64,000 nt of DNA from Calliphora vicina (GCF_958450345.1 NC_088780.1:132446226-132510225), one strand, 5' to 3'. Positions 1-12,394 are shown, counted from the first letter of the stretch. The notes: generated by a model from the letters alone, not told the origin. Program-made: numbers and translations.

Positions 1-1112
1 CAAATAAAACTTGTTTTAAAACTTGAATTAGCTTAGTTTATTTTTCAAGAATTTGGTTCAATTGTATTGTGAGTAATAGTTGAAAATGATAGAATAATTT
101 CGATTTTTATTAATTTTTTTTTCAAAACAAATTTTATTATTTTGTTACTAAAAACTTTTAAAAAAAGCTTAATTTTACCGTTACCGCTAAGCTAGCGTTA
201 CTAATTATGATATGATATGATAGTAATTACCGTTTACCATTATTCCGTAAATAATTTTTAATAATTAAAATAAAAATTTTTGATTTTAATAATTGATTTT
301 ATTGTTATATAGAGAATTTAAAATGTACACTATTAATCATTTAAGTCAGATCGAAAATACCGCTACCGCTAAGCTACTGTTACCGAAATAACTGTAAATA
401 CCCAATAACAATAAGGTACCGTTACCGAAATAAGCCAAAATACCATTATCGATATAATCTAAATTGGAATCTAGCCAATCTAGATTTAAAAAGCTTTTTC
501 ACAAACATTTTTTCTCAAAAAAGCTTTTTTACAAGAAGCTTTTATACTTAAAAAAAACTTTTTTTCACAAAAAAAAATATTTTTTCATAAATTTTAATTT
601 AAAAAAAATCTTTTTTCATAAATGTTAATTTAAAAAAAGCTTTTTCACAAAAAGCTTTTATACTTAAAAAAACTTTTATCAATGCTTTTAGCATTAAAAA
701 CTTTTTTTTTAAAAATAATGGCTTTTTTTATTAATTTTTATTCAACTTTCCTTTTCGAAAAAGCTTTTTTTAAAGAGTCATATAAATATACCCACCATCA
801 ATATAATACGGTTACCGATTTTTGTGCATTTTATATAAAAAGTTTTATCTGGTTTACTCGATTTGCTTAATTTTATATTTTCTATTACTAGGAGATACCA
901 ATGGTAATGTTCACCTTGCTAGATTATTCATGCATTTCAATGTTATCGGGAACAAAATATGTATAGTGGTAAGTCCAAAAAATTTTTTTCATATAGTTTG
1001 ATCCAAAACGTTATACCGCTTCAAACTTTTATGTTCATATCCATTTTCTTTACACATATTATAGCTATTAGCTATAACTATTTGTGCCAAATTTTGTCTC
1101 CTTGCACGGATG
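1..1112. other. AT-rich non-coding stretch with degenerate short repeats
   Basis: No gene is visible. Between about 175 and 460 a degenerate motif built on TACCGTTACCGCTAAGCT recurs, together with its variants CCGTTACCGAAATA. From about 485 to 770 an AAAAAGCTTTTT-centred unit recurs in poly-A/T context, several times with TTCACAAA after it. A related run of ACGGTA-type motifs lies near 7540-7700. These are simple or decayed tandem repeats. The short open frame at 682-870 is only a by-product of this low-complexity DNA. Confidence 0.5.
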
Positions 1113-1330
1113 CACGCAGAGAAAATATATAGTTGAGAATGTTTACTGTAACCATTTCAACATTGTTACATGTTTTTTAGCTATATTATAGTTACAGTAA
1201 CTATTTACATGATTGTGATAACCACAACATGGTTAATTTAAGATTCACATGATTGTATCAACCATATATATGGTTACAGTAAACAAGTATATGTTTGTGA
1301 CAACCAACATATACTTGTTTACTGTAACAG
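1113..1330. repeat. partial palindromic MITE, CACGCAGAGAAAA terminus
   Basis: The left end reads CACGCAGAGAAAATAT. The interior carries inverted motifs such as GTTTACTGTAACCAT, TTACATGATTGTG and ATATGGTTACAGTAAAC. The same interior motifs and the same end occur at about 7680-8008 and 48062-48472, so this is a dispersed family. No matching right terminus is present here, so the copy seems truncated near 1330. Confidence 0.6.
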
Positions 1331-1376
1331 ACGGACATTGCAAGATATGGCCCGAAAAAAGATTCTAATTATTTTG

Positions 1377-1615
1377 CAGAGCTGTAAATGAATCATTAAT
1401 TTTTGAATTAATTCGCGAATCATTCGCACAAAAAAACCATTGAATGAAATTTGAGTTTGCTAAAAGAAACTTAAATTTTTATTTTTCATTCCCCCTAGAT
1501 CTGCTCTTGAATGTGATTGATTCCAAATCATTTTTGATTTCATTCATTTGAATTGCAATTCATTGCTTTAATTCATTTGAATCAATTTAAAATAAATTCA
1601 ATTCAAACGAATTGC
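1377..1615. repeat. CAGAGCTGTAAATGAATC repeat, copy 1
   Basis: The left end CAGAGCTGTAAATGAATCAT is repeated almost exactly at 19567, and both copies continue with AATTAATTCG(C/T)GAATCATTC. The interior is dominated by AATTCATTTGAATT-like words. The CAGAG start resembles ends of hAT elements such as hobo, but I could not read a target duplication, so the superfamily is a guess. Confidence 0.55.
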
Positions 1616-3034
1616 CAGCAAAAACGTTAATTACAAACATGCTGAAAAATAATGGAAATTTGACGATTAGACACCAATTATTCTACTGGAAAAAGTACTT
1701 ATTTTTTATCCCGATATCCCAAAAGTTAGCAGTTTTAGTGTATCCTACAATAAAGCGATTAATGAACGAAAAAACAAAATGTTTTTGTCCGGGACACGAT
1801 TGGAATCCACTTACTTCAACCATTTTGTTTGCTAATCTACCGTAAGCATTAGCAACTGGTTTTTACACACAAAGAAAAATCGACAGAATTTCTGGTTTTT
1901 TAATTATATTCTAATTTAATTAAATATAATTAAACAATTAAATATAATTGTAATTAAACAAAAAAAAAATACCCAACCGGGGGTTGAACTCGAGACCTCA
2001 AGTTTAGATTTATATTTCACTTTTCTGCAAAATAATGCATTCTGGAAGTAGTTAAATTGTATATACATTGAAAATTGTAAAATTGCTTTTGCTGGGTGGT
2101 TACAAATAATTTTAGCACAAATTCCTTCATTCAGTCCCACAATTTTAATAAAAATTTCTAAATTATTTTTGTTATTTTCAAATTTATTTAACTCGTTATT
2201 TTAAGCAATTATTAAGTGCCTATTTTCAACAGCAGCATTTAAATTTTATTAATTTTTTTTTGGAATTTAACTTTCTCTTAATGGAATTTTGACTCATTTC
2301 AGTGTCACTCATAAGTTTAAATGCCAAAACCCAATGCTTATCCCACTTACAATAAATATTTCAGTACATTTACGCCATACAAAATATATTTAAACAAAAA
2401 AGTATTATTGTTTCAAAAAAAAAAAAAAAAAAACCCATAAAAAAATTCGCAAATTTTCTCTTTTGTTAAACAAATACATAGATTTATACAAATATGTGTA
2501 AATATATAAATATTTATATTTCATATTTCAATGAGTTGAACTGAGATGTGTTCCATACCCCAATGGCAGCATAAATTTCAAATCCATTTGTTTAAATACG
2601 CATTTCAATAAATCCTTGAAGTGCAAACAAAAAAAAAATAGTAATTAATTGAATTTTGTTTAAAATGCAATTAAAATTTTAAATGGATTTTGTATGTTTT
2701 TTTTTTATAATAAAAATATCAGCATTTTAGTTTATAAAAATTAGATAGAATGACTCAGTTTATAATTCAATTTATTTAGATCTAATTCAATTTTTGAATA
2801 TACATATAAAATAGTTTGACAATTTCTAGTTCTAGTTATGAAAAAATATTTTTTGGATGTTATTCAAAACGGTTTCAATAACGCAGTTAGTAATTAAAAT
2901 TCATTTGCATTTTAAACAAATAATTTTAAATGTTGCGTTTATAGTTTTAAAAATGCTATATAGACGGCAGAACTTGAAATTTTAAAAAATAACACAAACA
3001 AATTTGTTTATTTGAAAGATTAATACATGGCATG
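1616..3034. other. non-coding stretch with A-rich tracts and a box-B-like motif
   Basis: No supported gene. At 1975-1997 the minus strand reads GGTCTCGAGTTCAACCCCCG, which resembles a tRNA T-arm or pol III box B. No box A or cloverleaf is evident next to it, so it may be a decayed tRNA-derived SINE or chance. A poly-A run lies at about 2417-2442. Otherwise this is featureless AT-rich DNA. Confidence 0.35.
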
Positions 3035-3215
3035 ATTTTGGACATATGGCCGCGGGGGCCTCTACTTGAGGAAGCACATTCTGGACGTTAAATTTTTAGC
3101 CCTTTTTTTCGAACATAAACCAGTGACTTTATGTGGCCACACAGGTAATAATCGTGAGGTGTCAAATCGCACGACCTTACAGGTCCATTTCTCGAAATCA
3201 AGTTATCGCCAAATT
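3035..3215 (-). pseudogene. mariner/IS630-type transposase fragment (C-terminal DDE region)
   Basis: Read on the minus strand from about 3215, one frame gives ISRNGPVRSCDLTPHDYYLC followed by GHIKSLVYV. Many insect Tc1/mariner-superfamily transposases have a segment of the form SRNGP-W-PRSCDLTPLDYFLWGY-K-VY just before and around the third catalytic acidic residue, here the D of CDLTP or the next D. Only this block survives, without ends, so it is a dead remnant. A related block on the plus strand at 6308-6745 may derive from the same or a similar element. Superfamily is fairly secure, the exact family is not. Confidence 0.6.
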
Positions 3216-4584
3216 TTGAAGTTTTAGTAAAAATTCGAAAAAAAATAATTCTTTAAACACAAACATCTCATAAAATACAAAACAAACTAAATTATGTTCG
3301 GTACACTCATCTTTGAAAATTTTTTTATAAATAATTAAGATTAATTTTGTGTTTAAACAATTAAATACAATATTTTTTTCATAAAATTCCATTGTAAACA
3401 CAAGGCAAATATGTATTAATATGTTTTTAAGTAGTATCATTTAGTATATTTAAACATAATCATTAAAATAATAATTAAATTTATTTAAACAAAATGTTTG
3501 TTAAAGGCACGTTAACAAGGTAGCAGGCACTGTATACAACTGACAGGCAGTCTGTCAGCCAGCCAAAGCTACAGAAGCAGCAAATATTTATCATGCTGGG
3601 TTTAACTACATATTTAGTTGAATTTATATTCTTTGTTTATACAAAATTTAATTAATTTCTATTTCTGCGTTTATCTGCCATTACGAGTGTGTGTATTTTG
3701 AAAATACACATTTAGTGTTAATAAAAACAAACACGACCTTCATTAATATAAACAAAATAGAGGTGTACATACAAACAAACACATGTTGTTTTAGCTATTT
3801 AATTATTTTAAATTATTTTTGCAAATTATATTTATTTATATTCTTTACTGCATCTATCACACACATTGTACAAGTGAGGGCCGTTCTGTTTTTTTATATT
3901 TAATGTTAATTTTCGATTTTAAATTGCTGTCATAGTTTCTAGTTAAACCTGAAAAAAACATTAATTGTTTGCAAAAATTATGTTAATTAAATAAATATGT
4001 TCTTAAACAAATTTTTCCCAAACTCCATACATACTTTTATAGTAAATTCATCAAGAAAACTAATTTAAATACATATTTGCCTACTCCACCGAAACCTATT
4101 AAATTTTTTTCCAACAGTTGCTTTTTACAATAGTACTACATCTATTAGGAAAAAAAACTTCAAGTTGAAACGGCGCCAAGAGTAGAAAATAATTGTATTT
4201 TTTTTAAGCAACCACAATCTAGGTAATAAAAATACTCATAGTGCTTTTAAATAAATGTTCTTTATTTTTAAATCAAGATATGTAAATGACAAATTTGTGT
4301 TGAATTTCTCAGGGCTATGCAACCAGATTTCAGGTAAACTAGATACACAATTTTATTTTATTTTAAATTTAAATTCAGAACAAATAATAATTAAATATGA
4401 AAAATTTTATTATTTCAAAGCAATTAGTAATTGAAAAGCCTAAGTCCTGCACTATAGTTTTTTATATAGTTTTATAAGAAATTGTATTGTTCATTTAAAA
4501 TAAAAGTTGTTTAACCTAAATCTAAACAATTTTCTGTTTTAACTAAAAAAATATCCAAGATAGCTTTTGAAGATTTTTATATGT
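3216..4584. other. non-coding AT-rich stretch
   Basis: No gene or repeat boundary could be supported. Short open frames at 3198-3440 (minus) and 3691-3903 (plus) have low-complexity F/I/Y/N-rich translations typical of AT-rich non-coding DNA. A somewhat GC-richer patch with CAGGCAC and GACAGGCAG words lies near 3508-3580. Confidence 0.4.
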
Positions 4585-5043
4585 ATATGGGGGATTTCAT
4601 GTCAAGTGAACCAACTTTTGAAATCCATGTCTTTGCAACAAGGTTAGTTCTATTGGATAGTAATTCAGACACAATTTTTCAACAAGATCGGTGAAGAACT
4701 CTATGAGTTTTTTTCCAAAATCAAAAAAACGTTTATCACTTTTTTGTCAAAATGGACCCTTTTTTCTCTTATATTTATCAATATAAATGTCTTGTAACTC
4801 AAAACATACAGTTTTTGACTTTTTTGCAATATCAAAAACTTTGTTGACTTTTTTTCAAAATGGATCCTTTTTCTTAACTTTTTTTCTCAAAAGAAAGCTA
4901 AGATATTTTCCTTGAAGACCCTTTTGGTCGCTTAGTGGGATGCGTGTGGGATATCTATCAAAATAATTATTTTGTAACTCAAGAGATACAATTTTTGGAT
5001 TTTTTTTTTGCAAAATCTGACTATTTTTTCAACGGGCCCTTTT

Positions 5044-5803
5044 TATACCCTACACCACCATAGTGGGGAGGGTATTATGCGTTTGTGCAGATGTTTGTAA
5101 CGCCCAAAAATATTAGTCTAACACCCACCTTAAAGTATACCGATCGACTTAGAATCACTTTCTGAATCGATTAAGCGATGTCCGTCCGTCCGTCCGTCTG
5201 GTTGGCTGGCTGGCTGGCTGGCTGTCCATGTAAACCTTGTGCGCAGAGTACAGGTCGCAATTTTGAAGATATTGCGATCAAATTTGGTACATGTTATTTT
5301 TTCGGCTCAAGGACCAAGCCTATTGAAACTGGCTGAAATCGGTCCACTATTTAACCTAGCCCCCATACGAATGTCCCCCCGAAATTGGACTTTATCGGTC
5401 ATAAATGTTTAATTTATATATGTATCTCCACAAATTCCGCTCCAAATAAGTTTTATATACACAAAATTCATGTCACCAAATTTTGTTACGATCGGTCCAT
5501 AATTAGTCATAGCTCCCATATAGACCCGCTTCCGAAAATCACTTTAACGTGCATAAATCGCTTAAAAATGTTGGTAAACACACAAAATTCAACATAGTTA
5601 ACTTTAATATAGACATAAATCACACGACCTAATTTCATGGTGATCGGTCCATAATTGGTCATAGCCCCCATATAACCCCACTTCCGAAAATCACTCAAAA
5701 ATATAAATTATTGAAATTTTAAAAGAAAAATGTTTTTGCTCTTTTACTTAGTGTAGGGTATTATATGGTCGGGCTTGACCGACCATACTTTCTTACTTGT
5801 TTA
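5044..5803 (-). repeat. family A dispersed repeat (about 760 bp), full-length copy
   Basis: One end is TATACCCTACACCACCATAG. The other is GTGTAGGGTATTATATGGTC, followed by a short hairpin (GGTCGGGCTTGACCGACC) and TTTCTTACTTGTTT. TACCCTACAC and GTGTAGGGTA are short inverted repeats near the two ends. Inside are about three degenerate tandem units of roughly 155 bp, each with a CCATATA..CCGCTTCCGAAAATCA-like block and a GATCGGTCCATAATTAG block. A GTCC/GGCT microsatellite is also present. No coding capacity. It is a non-autonomous element of unresolved class, inserted into a family B foldback. Confidence 0.8.
5160..5226. repeat. GTCC / GGCT microsatellite inside family A repeat
   Basis: Tandem GTCC units (four or so) are followed by about five GGCT units. 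The same tract is longer or shorter in other family A copies (for example 52198-52242) and absent in some, so its length varies between copies. Confidence 0.8.
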
Positions 5804-5977
5804 AATTTTTTTTTTTCAAAATGCCAGATTTTGACCCCCTCTAACTCACCGATCTTGTTGGAAAATTGTGTCTGAATTATACCAATATAACTAACCTTGG
5901 TGCAAATTTTATCTCGATCGGTAGACATCAATTTCAAAAGTAGGTTCACTTGATATGAGATCCCACATGTCACCTTG

Positions 5978-6200
5978 TTATATGATGATCTGTCCATAAT
6001 TAGTCATAGCTAGCACCTGTATAAGGCCCGTTTCCGAAAATCATTTTAACGAGCATAAACCTCTTGGTATATACATAAAATTCAACAGAAATAAGTTTCA
6101 TATAGACATAGACAAGTTTCATATAAGTTTCACACGACCCTCTTCCGAAAATAAATTATTGAAATTTTAAAAGAAAAATGTTTTTGCTCATTTCATTGTC
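5978..6200 (-). repeat. decayed partial family A copy
   Basis: Blocks such as GTCCATAATTAGTCATAGCT, TTTCCGAAAATCATTTTAAC and AATTTTAAAAGAAAAATGTT match the family A repeat in the same orientation as 5044-5803. The tandem-unit structure is disrupted and both ends are missing. Confidence 0.6.
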
Positions 6201-6307
6201 TAAACCGTCGCTTTGGAAAATATTATTTAATCTAGTTTTCAACAGGATTTTAATGTAAACATGTTAACCTGTTGACGATCAAAAAAAAAAAAAAATAAAC
6301 AGTCGGC

Positions 6308-6745
6308 TGCTGAGAGTTCGTTTGGCGTCCATGGATCGAAAACCATCCAAGCTATGAAGCACATTTTCAATTTGGTGGCTTTGTAAATCATCAAACTTAC
6401 TGCATGTGATTTATCCACAACTTGTTTGGTGAGGATTTAAGGGTTTTCTTCTAAAATGAGTCTGGTCCAGCAGTGACCATTACAGGTGCTCGATATTGCG
6501 ACTTGTTTCTGCCTAAAATTGGTTTTAATAATACGGTGCCACAAGCCTTCAAGCCCGTGTTACAGTTCAATTACTGCATGAGATATTTCCTGGCCGTGTA
6601 TGTTCTCATGTGGGTGATGAGAATTGTTCGTCTAGATCGTGTGATTTAACTCCTTTCGTTTGGTTGTGAAAAATTTCGATAAAAGAGTTCGTATGTGCCA
6701 GCGAAGCCTTTCAAGTCATTCGTCCGATGTGCTATTCCAAACTTA
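6308..6745 (+). pseudogene. mariner/IS630-type transposase remnant
   Basis: Frames of the plus strand give GVHGSKTIQAMKHIFNLVAL, then NESGPAVTITGARYCDLFLP, then FPGRVCSHVGDENCSSRSCD with LTPF. These match in order the segments of an insect Tc1/mariner-superfamily transposase: the region before the second acidic residue, the FFEN..G.AVT..G.RY motif, and the GR....GD..W..RSCDLTP block before the third acidic residue. The frame changes at least once, and a stop precedes NESG. Catalytic residues cannot be assigned with confidence. It is a decayed fossil without readable terminal repeats. Confidence 0.65.
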
Positions 6746-7679
6746 AAACTATCATGTGTACGTTATGATTCTATAAACAAAAATTAGTGATATATTCACC
6801 ACAAAATGTTTTATATAAAAAAAATAAAAATGTACAGAAATTTTCTTTGATTTAACAAGTTTAAGATTGTATCAAACATTAAACAATTATAATTACATAT
6901 ATAGAAGTTTATGTCACATTTATTGTTAAAAACAATTCAGTCACCCAAAATATCTATGAAACCAAAAACCTTCAAATATTTTAATATTTAGCACACTATG
7001 ATTAACATCTGTGCTATTTAGTCATATTTTTGTTGCATGAATTATTCAAATTGTTTCCTAAAAATATATATTTTTTTTAATTGAATAGAGCTGTCACCTT
7101 TTCCGTAAATTAAAAAAGGTGAAACAAAAATTCTAATTTATGTTCCATTCATTAATTTTATAACAGTCATATGTTCGTTTGTTCATTCGCACCTTCATGA
7201 AGTCAATATTTTTATTATTTAATATTTTTCTGTCATGTAAAAAGTCATCAGCAATTGTTTAAACAATTCTTTTATTGTTATTTATTACTGTTTTTGTTTA
7301 AATATTATTTGTAGTCGTATGTATGACTCCTAGTGCATTCAATTGGAAATTTCACTTTTTTTCTCACCTTTTCTTTGATGTATTGTACTTTGACTGACAT
7401 CAGTCTAAAAGAGATAAGTAATTATTGGGTGGATGGAGAAATATGATCGTAATTTACATAGAAATTGTAAGCAAGGTTGGCTACCGATTGAAAATTGTAA
7501 AAAGGTAACGCTAATTTTTATTATTTCTGTATCAGTTTTTGCTCTTACCTCGTAACGGTATATAAATGATAACGGTAATTTCGGTCTGAATTAAATTATT
7601 AATAAAATTTACAAAAATTTAAAATATGTAAGTCAACTTCGAACTAGATTAAAGAAACAGGTTATATTTTATCTTTAAT
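6746..7679. other. non-coding stretch
   Basis: No gene supported. The DNA is AT-rich, with ACGGTA/TACCGTTA-like words around 7545-7600 that resemble the degenerate motif near the window start. Confidence 0.4.
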
Positions 7680-8008
7680 CTAGTGCGGTAACCATTATAT
7701 TTTTATGTTACCATTCGGATGATTGTAGCAATCATATATATGATTATAGTAAATAAATATATGTTTATGGCAGTCATGTTCGTGATGAATCATTGTATCA
7801 TAATATATGCGGTTCTCAGAGCATAATAACCATTATCCGAGAACAATACAATATGCTGAATTATTATATCATAAAAATGGTTGTCACAAACATACTCTTA
7901 GTTTCTGAATGGTATACTTACAGTGACTATAGTATTGTTAAAAAACTTGTAAAAAAGTTGAAATGGTTAGAGTAAACATGCTAAACTATATTTTTTTCTC
8001 TACGTGAA
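7680..8008. repeat. palindromic MITE, CACGCAGAGAAAA family, copy 2
   Basis: The interior repeats ATGATTATAGTAAATAAATA and TGGTTGTCACAAACATA motifs, and the right side ends AACTATATTTTTTTCTCTACG. This is a decayed inverse of the CACGCAGAGAAAATATA end at 1113. The arms are inverted about a centre near 7810. The left terminus is not clear. Confidence 0.6.
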
Positions 8009-8099
8009 GAGAAGAAATTAAATTGGAAATAAAAGATAAAAGTCAGGTGATATAAAGTGAAAAGCCTACAAAACTCCTGTTACCTATAGCCAGCATATT

Positions 8100-9065
8100 C
8101 CCCTGATAAAGCCTAAAAGATTACCTAGATTATATCAAGCTATATCCCTCTGTGCATCATCTCTCCCATAGCCATTTTGCCTGAAACCCTGTCTCTAGTT
8201 CCGCAATATTCTCACTCATCCTACAGATGTTCTGTGCGCCCAAATTCCATTTACCAATAAAGACTCCAATTGTGCAGTGACTGGTTACCGATCCTACCAA
8301 AGACCAGTGAAATTTTTCCTATCCAACTCAATTAGTCTGACCTACTACACCAAGATTTTTTCGTAGAGTTTCGGAATCTTTCGAAGATACATACATCTAC
8401 AGTAACAGCATATAGGAGGTTTAACCTCCCAGTCCCTATTAATATAGTCTAGAATCGTACATGGTCTGGCCAGTTCATCTGCTATCTCATTTCCCTGAAT
8501 GTTACAGTGCCCTGGTATCCAACACAATCTGATTGTGTATAGTTCCAATAACGCTTCCAGAGCCTTTTTCAAACCATCACTACGCTCGGGACCCTTCTGC
8601 GACGTGTGTCCTTATAAAATCCGTGGCTTTCGAGATCGCTAAGATCTCTGCCTGGAAGACGCTGCATTCGTCTGGTAGTTTTATGACCCATCAGTGCTCC
8701 CCCTTCAAACAGCTCTCCAGATCCAACTTGGATTCCCCACTTGGAAAGACAATTGGGTGTGAAATACCGATAGCCTGACCAATTAGACCAACCTCGTACA
8801 TTTCTAAGATGACCATCCCGCTTTGGTCATCCAGAGAAGACTCAAAGAGTCTAAGGAAGTTCATAGCGGCCATGCTTGCCACATAGTTCTCAATTGGCAG
8901 TAGGTTAAGGATTATATCCAATGCTGCCTGATGTGTGCTAACGATGACACACGTTATGTCAATGAAAGCACATTTCTGAACTTTACCGAGTATCTTCCTA
9001 TAACTACTTTTTAACACCAAACTGTGCAACCCTAAGTAATGCCTTAGTAATGCAGTAGTCCCCAA
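8100..9065 (-). pseudogene. non-LTR retrotransposon ORF2, 3' portion (RT end plus RNase H)
   Basis: On the minus strand from about 9030 the frame gives KVQKCAFIDITCVIVSTHQA then ALDIILNLLPIENYVASMAA. This is the conserved segment between reverse transcriptase and RNase H in Jockey/Loa/I-type LINEs. Further on, RLCWIPGHCNIQGNEIADEL with AR is the RNase H C-terminal motif, with the H of GH and the D of ADELAR as active-site-type residues. Beyond 8345 the frame is lost, but LDRKNFTGLW and VTAQLESLLVNGIWAHRTSV persist, resembling the RNase H to zinc-knuckle tail (TGH...H..R). The upstream endonuclease and RT are absent. It is a 5'-truncated dead copy. Confidence 0.8.
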
Positions 9066-9485
9066 TTCTTACTGATTATCTCTCATAATATTGTTGTAAT
9101 AAATCCTTTTTTTACTAACTAGTTTTATTACTCAGTTAACAACAACTTGAGCCAGTGATCGAGTTATCTCTCTGAATTAATATAATATATATAAAGTAAG
9201 TTATTTTTATTAATATTTTTGTAAAATTTAGAACTATCCGACAAACTTGTGTGCAAAATAAAGTTTTAACTATTTAAGTAGAACTTTTCTCCCACCTAAT
9301 TTTATTTATACAATACAAACATATTCCAGCCTATTTTCACCTCCATTTAAAAATGTTAATTTTTCGGAATGTTCACAAACGATGACAAATTTTGATAAAT
9401 GAGTTTCTCTATATAATAACATGATATTTTTGTTTAATTGTTATTTTTATTTTTGAATTTTAAATTATTATTGTACGATGTTTGT
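9066..9485. other. non-coding stretch
   Basis: No gene or repeat seen. It includes the DNA beyond the remnant LINE, up to the palindromic element that begins at 9494. Confidence 0.4.
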
Positions 9486-9493
9486 ATGTACAT

Positions 9494-11929
9494 TAGAGTG
9501 ACAATCAGTTGTATGGAAAAAAATTCTTGTTAACATTTTGAAGAGTGCCGGGTGGAATATTGTGACACTAGGCCTAAATGTTAAGTGCTGAAAATTTGAG
9601 CCAAATCGGGCAACGATTTCTGGACGCGCATCGAGGTCAAAGTTCAGATATATGCAAAATTTTACTGTTAATATGGAATAAATAGGTGAAACTCGTTAAC
9701 TTTCTGCATTGTTTTCTAGAAATATGTAGATTTATTTATATTAATGAATATTACATTAAAAAAAAAATTTTGGAAATTAACCCTGTATCTCCTTTGGTTC
9801 AAAATGACCCAAAAACTGTATTATCGCCAAAATTAGAAAAAAATGCAAATTTTTCAGTTTTTGAAAAAATTTTGCTACTAAATAAATACTTTTGCAATTG
9901 AATGCAAAAGAATCGAAATATGTACGTAATTATCGTTGTAATGAGATATAAATGACAAAATTTGATTAAAAAATTTTAAAGTTATTACAAATTCGCCAGA
10001 CCATTAACGTGTTTCAGGCTACTTGAACAAAAAATTTAGGAAAAAAATTAAGATATTTCAAGAAAAATTAAAGTAAAAGCTCATTTTTACTTAAAATATG
10101 TCCATATTTACTTGTATATGAGTTTTTGTCTTCGTAGGATACCGTTAACCTATTCGCAGGTATGACCAAAAAAAAATAATTTTTTTAACGGCTGTTTCAA
10201 AACTCCATTTTCAAATTTTTAAAAATTTTGTTAAACAAATTTCAGATTTTTTCGATCATCACATTGGGGTTTATTGAGATCAAAATAGGGAATAAAAATA
10301 TGAAAAAATTATGTCAATACCTCTTACAGTTTTTCCGTACCTGCGATTTAAATTTTGCGTTTTTCAAGAAAAAATAATTTTTTGTCCATATTTGGGCGAA
10401 TGAGTCCAATTTCCTTAGTGTTATAAATTTAAGGTAAAACCTATTCATAATATTATAGTCCCTGTAATTTGAAATATGTTCTGAAAGTTTTATTAAAATC
10501 GGAAAACGATAACCTTTGAATCGTGAAGGTCAAAGGTCAAATTTTCAATATTTGGAATTTCTAATGAAAAGATAGCGAAATGTTATATATTTTTGGGCCG
10601 ATTTTCATGAAACTTGAGGAAAATATATATTGGTGTCTAGCATTTACAACAACAGTACAAAAATGGATTTTAACCTTTAAGAGGACTTGGGGTCAAAATG
10701 GTTGTGTTTTTCGTGATTTTAAAAGTTGAGGGTAATTTAGACCCCAAGTGCTGCTAAGGGTTAATTTCCATTTTTGTGCTGTTATTTTAAATTCTGGACT
10801 TTATGTTATATTTTCCTTAAGTTGCATTAAAATCGGCCTAAAAATATATAACATTTCGCTATCTTTTCTTTAGAAATTCCAAATATTGAAAAATTTGACC
10901 TTTGACCTTCGCGATTTAAAGGTTATCGTTTTCCGATTTTAGTAAAACTTTCAGAACATATTTAGAATTACAAGGACTATAATATTATGAATAGGTTTTA
11001 CTTAAAATTTATAACAGTATGGAAATTGGACTCATTCGCCTAAATATGGACAAAAAATTAGTTTTTCTTGAAAAACGCAAAATTTAAATCGCAGGTACGA
11101 AAAAACTGTAAGAGGTATTGACATAATTTTTTCATATTTTTATTCCCTATTTTGATCTCAATAAACCCCAATGTGATGATCGAAAAACTCTGAAATTTGT
11201 TTAACAAAATTTTTAAAAATTTGAAAATGTAGTTTTGAAACAGCCGTTAAAAAAAATTATTTTTTTTGGCCATACCTGCGAATAGGTTAACGGCATCCTA
11301 CGAAGACAAAAACTCATATACAAGTAAATATGGACATATTTTAAGTTAAAATAAGCTTTTACTTTAATTTTTCTCGAAATATCTTAATTTTTTTCCTAAA
11401 TTTTTTGTTCAAGTGGCCTGAAACACGTTAATGGTCTGGCGAATTTGTAATAACTTTAAAATTTTTTAATCAAATTTTGTCATTTATATCTCATTACAAC
11501 GATAATTACGTACATATTTCGATTCTTTTACATACAATTGCAAAAGTATTTATTTAGTAGCAAAATTTTTTCAAAAACTGAAAAATTTGCATTTTTCTCT
11601 AATTTTGGCGATAATACAGTTTTTGGGTCATTTTGAACCAAAGGAGATACAGGGTTAATTTATAAAATTTTTTTTTTTATGTAATATTCATTAATATAAA
11701 TAAATCTACATATTTCTAGAAAACAATGCAGAAAGTTAACGAGTTTCAAATATTTTTTCCATATTAACAGTAAAATTTTGCATATATCTGAACTTTGACC
11801 TCGATGCGCGTCCAGAAATCGTTGCCCGATTTCGCTCAAATTTTCAGCACTTAACATTTAGGCCTAGTGTCACAATATTCCACCCGGCACTCTTAGAAAT
11901 CTAAAAAAAAAAAATCGGCTGTCACTCTA
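9494..11929. mobile_element. 2.4-kb palindromic hAT-like foldback element (family C)
   Basis: The whole segment is a near-perfect inverted repeat about a centre near 10715. The left arm starts TAGAGTGAC and the right arm ends GTCACTCTA. Matching blocks include CCGGGTGGAATATTGTGACA at about 9549 and its inverse near 11870, and AGGATACCGTTAACCTATTC near 10135 and its inverse near 11290. ATGTACAT flanks both ends (9486-9493, 11930-11937), the 8-bp target duplication expected of hAT elements. That 8-mer is itself palindromic and also precedes another copy at 55588, so it may partly reflect target preference. No transposase is encoded; the open frames inside mirror each other and are not genes. 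Confidence 0.8.
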
Positions 11930-11937
11930 ATGTACAT

Positions 11938-12391
11938 ACAGACATCATTAATTTAACATTGTATTCCATATGGTTTGTAGTTGGAGTGTCACAGTAGTTG
12001 ATCACCACACTAGTAGTCATAATAATCTGTAGTGTAGTGGCAGTAATAAAAAATAATTTATATTGATGAGTGTCAAAATGAATGATAGATTTTATAATTT
12101 ACCATGACAAACACTGTCAAAAACAGTGAAAAATTATTTTTTAATTAAAAAAAAAACACACAATATACAATTTTGTGTTGGTATGTGAATCCAATATTTG
12201 TATTAAATTTAAATATCTATCACAGAAAACTTAAATAATATTTATTTTTTTTAAATAAAAATATTTAAATGTATGTATAAAATATACATATGTATGTATT
12301 CCTGTTAAGTAAATAAATTAGTTTTTTATAATGACGCTTCCTAAATACACATAAATGTATGTTTATAAAGCCATACAAAAAAATCTTATTA
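11938..12391. other. non-coding stretch
   Basis: No gene or repeat boundary seen. AT-rich with several TATGTA words. Confidence 0.4.
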
Positions 12392-12394
12392 TTA

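Larger units (their letters stand above)
4585..5977. repeat. old foldback element, family B, interrupted copy
   Basis: The left arm starts ATATGGGGGATTTCATGTCA. It carries the same words as the two large palindromes at 20624-23196 and 34617-37208, including the CTTAGTGGGATGCG and GATATCTATCAAAATAA units near 4931-4970. The right arm ends near 5977 with a mutated inverse of the left end (TTCACTTGATATGAGATCCC). The arms have diverged and most internal units are lost. A family A repeat splits the element at 5044-5803, so this copy is older than that insertion. Confidence 0.75.

Noticed and set aside
5385..5997. Open frames in the 5.4-6.0 kb region (MDFIGHKCLIYICI..., MSDFRKWGYMGAMT...)
   Set aside because: They come from the family A repeat and recur in each copy on the matching strand (19817, 30906, 47527, 51724).
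7793..7975. Small frame MYHNICGSQSIITIIREQYN
   Set aside because: Contained in a palindromic MITE; the arms encode nothing shared.
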